DNA from: DATFDN01 sp963818725
GTDB lineage: Bacteria > Pseudomonadota > Alphaproteobacteria > Acetobacterales > Acetobacteraceae
DNA length: 64,000 nucleotides
Direction of reading: 5' to 3'
Assembly (NCBI GenBank): GCA_963818725.1
Contig: CAWFTU010000012.1
Coordinates: forward strand, 1 to 64,000
Below the pieces are notes generated by a model. The model was given only the letters and a program-made list of their open reading frames with translations. It had not been told where the DNA came from and searched no databases. Numbering within the stretch: position 1 is the stretch's first letter; each line of letters begins with the position of its first letter. Of the stretch, positions 63,130 to 64,000 are shown piece by piece. Made by a program: the position numbers and the translations under genes.

Positions 63130-63240
63130 ATGATCGACTTGTCAGGGTGGCGCGGCGTGGGCCCGGTGCCGCTTGGAGAAGAAAAACTTACCGCGACGCG
63201 CCCGGTCTCGGCTACGCTCGTGCCCATCTTGGTGAGGTAA
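63130..63240 (+). CDS. 36-residue small ORF directly upstream of prkA
   Basis: The frame starts at ATG 63130 behind a perfect Shine-Dalgarno sequence and ends with TAA at 63238-63240, three bases before the prkA GTG. The product begins MIDLSGWRGVGPVPLGEEK and ends SATLVPILVR. It has no membrane segment. The end of the frame contains GGTGAGG, the presumed ribosome binding site of prkA, so translation of the two may be coupled. It could be a leader peptide, a small protein, or the displaced start of a longer PrkA; the last is less likely because PrkA similarity begins only after 63259. Confidence 0.45.
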   Translation: MIDLSGWRGVGPVPLGEEKLTATRPVSATLVPILVR

Positions 63241-63243
63241 ACT

Positions 63244-64000
63244 GTGGCATCCAAACGCATGGAGCTGCCGATGCAGCCGGTCGATGACATCTTCACGGCC
63301 TTCGCCCGCGGCTACGAGGCGCATCGCGAAGCGGAGATGACGCTGGCCGAGTACCTTGAGGGATGCCGGACCGACCCGATGATGTATGCCAGCGCGACGG
63401 AGCGGCTGCTGGCGGCCATCGGCGAGCCCGAGATGGTTGACACCTCCAAGGACGCGCGCCTGGGCCGGATCTTCATGAACCGGACTATCCGCGTTTATCC
63501 GGCCTTCGACGAGTTCTACGGCATGGAGGAGACGATCGAGCGAATCGTCGGCTTCCTCCGCCACGCTGCGCAGGGCCTCGAGGAGCGGAAGCAGATCATG
63601 TACTTGCTCGGCCCGGTGGGCGGCGGCAAGTCGTCGCTGGCCGAGCGCATCAAGGCGCTGATGGAGGTCCACCCCGTCTACGTGCTGAAGGCGGGCGAGC
63701 AGGTCAGCCCCGTCTTCGAGAGCCCGCTCGGGCTGTTCCACCCCGAGCGGATGGGCGCTGTCCTGGAGGATCGCTACGGCATCCCCCGCCGGCGCCTGAC
63801 CGGGCTGATGAGCCCGTGGTGCCTCAAGCGGCTGGACGAGTTCGGCGGTGACATCTCGCAATTCAGGGTGCAGCGCCTGGCGCCCTCGCGGCTGCGCCAG
63901 ATCGCCGTCGCTAAGACCGAGCCGGGGGACGAGAACAACCAGGACATCTCCTCCCTGGTGGGCAAGGTCGACATCCGCAAGCTGGAGATGCACGCGCAGA
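63244..64000 (+). CDS. prkA: PrkA serine protein kinase / AAA+ protein, N-terminal part
   Basis: The first 252 codons of PrkA run to the window end. Visible are AYLEGCR-type helices (TLAEYLEGCRTDPMMYASA), DTSKDARLGRIFMNRTIRVY, the AAA+ Walker A LLGPVGGGKSSLAERIKALM, and GDENNQDISSLVGKVDIRKL. PrkA links to stress or nitrogen-starvation responses and usually precedes yeaH and ycgB homologues, which would lie past the edge. GTG 63244 is chosen since GTGAGG is placed eight bases ahead; an in-frame TAA at 63238 excludes earlier starts, and ATG 63259 is the alternative. Confidence 0.92.
   Translation, partial: MASKRMELPMQPVDDIFTAFARGYEAHREAEMTLAEYLEGCRTDPMMYASATERLLAAIGEPEMVDTSKDARLGRIFMNRTIRVYPAFDEFYGMEETIERIVGFLRHAAQGLEERKQIMYLLGPVGGGKSSLAERIKALMEVHPVYVLKAGEQVSPVFESPLGLFHPERMGAVLEDRYGIPRRRLTGLMSPWCLKRLDEFGGDISQFRVQRLAPSRLRQIAVAKTEPGDENNQDISSLVGKVDIRKLEMHAQ

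Overview
The window appears to be a composite of two genomes. Bases 1 to about 12,780 look actinobacterial, probably Thermoleophilia or Solirubrobacterales-like. This is inferred from the gene content: a zwf remnant coupled to a GH15 glucoamylase or trehalase, NDH-2, CydDC, heptad-rich small proteins, and an actinobacterial-type tRNA-Val 3' fragment. From about 12,780 to the end the DNA looks alphaproteobacterial, probably Rhodospirillales/Acetobacteraceae-like. The evidence there is an alphaproteobacterial COX3, an OmpR-type regulator of the kind found in Acetobacteraceae, HslVU, a ChpT-like phosphotransferase, DUF3553, and intergenic hairpin repeats typical of this class. The switch falls inside two truncated genes, a NERD-domain gene on the left and a DUF983 gene on the right. 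An assembly chimera is the simplest reading, but recombination cannot be excluded from sequence alone.

Layout of the left part: aldose 1-epimerase end and a frameshifted cyclase (1-1308); zwf tail, GH15 and NDH-2 (1611-5184); cydD, cydC, a 32-residue small protein and a membrane protein, mostly joined by ATGA overlaps (5297-9217); small hypothetical genes and a DJ-1/PfpI protein (9230-11402); a tRNA-Val fragment (11845-11890); and a truncated NERD gene.

Layout of the right part: COX3, a response regulator, ribA coupled to an L,D-transpeptidase, an efflux pump, typA and an SDR (12.9-21.3 kb); a doc toxin gene split by an IS5 element, then fkbM (21.4-23.6 kb); hslVU, an MFS carrier, gshB, a lipoprotein, a Uma2 protein, yfgM-bamB-der and a nucleoside hydrolase (23.8-33.4 kb); a DinJ/YafQ pair and a membrane protein (33.5-34.6 kb); an insertion-sequence island with IS3, IS630, IS1595, ISNCY, IS66 (two copies), IS4 and ISAs1 elements, several nested with intact target duplications (34.8-46.8 kb); tspO-like, ahcY and a glutamate-family dehydrogenase (46.9-50.2 kb); RidA, a CHAP protein, moaA and DUF3553 (50.2-53.2 kb); a chemotaxis operon chpT-cheA-cheW-cheY-cheB-cheR (53.3-59.0 kb); a split chromate transporter; tRNA-Arg(CCG); a cupin; a YqhA protein; a 1.4-kb gap; and prkA running off the end.

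Many conserved genes (COX3, typA, ahcY, chpT, the SDR, fkbM, the cyclase) carry single-base indels that break the frame. They are so frequent that the sequence probably comes from imperfectly polished long-read assembly, and apparent fusions or pseudogenes should be read with that in mind. Genuine biological disruptions are the IS insertions with target duplications, and possibly a 13-bp tandem duplication in cheA. No CRISPR array, rRNA, phage module or complete novel defence system was recognised. The most unusual unexplained items are the small ORF in the cydDC operon, a small ORF with a perfect ribosome binding site ahead of prkA, a frameshifted multi-pass membrane protein beside the toxin-antitoxin pair, and two IS-shredded genes of unknown function that can be reconstructed.
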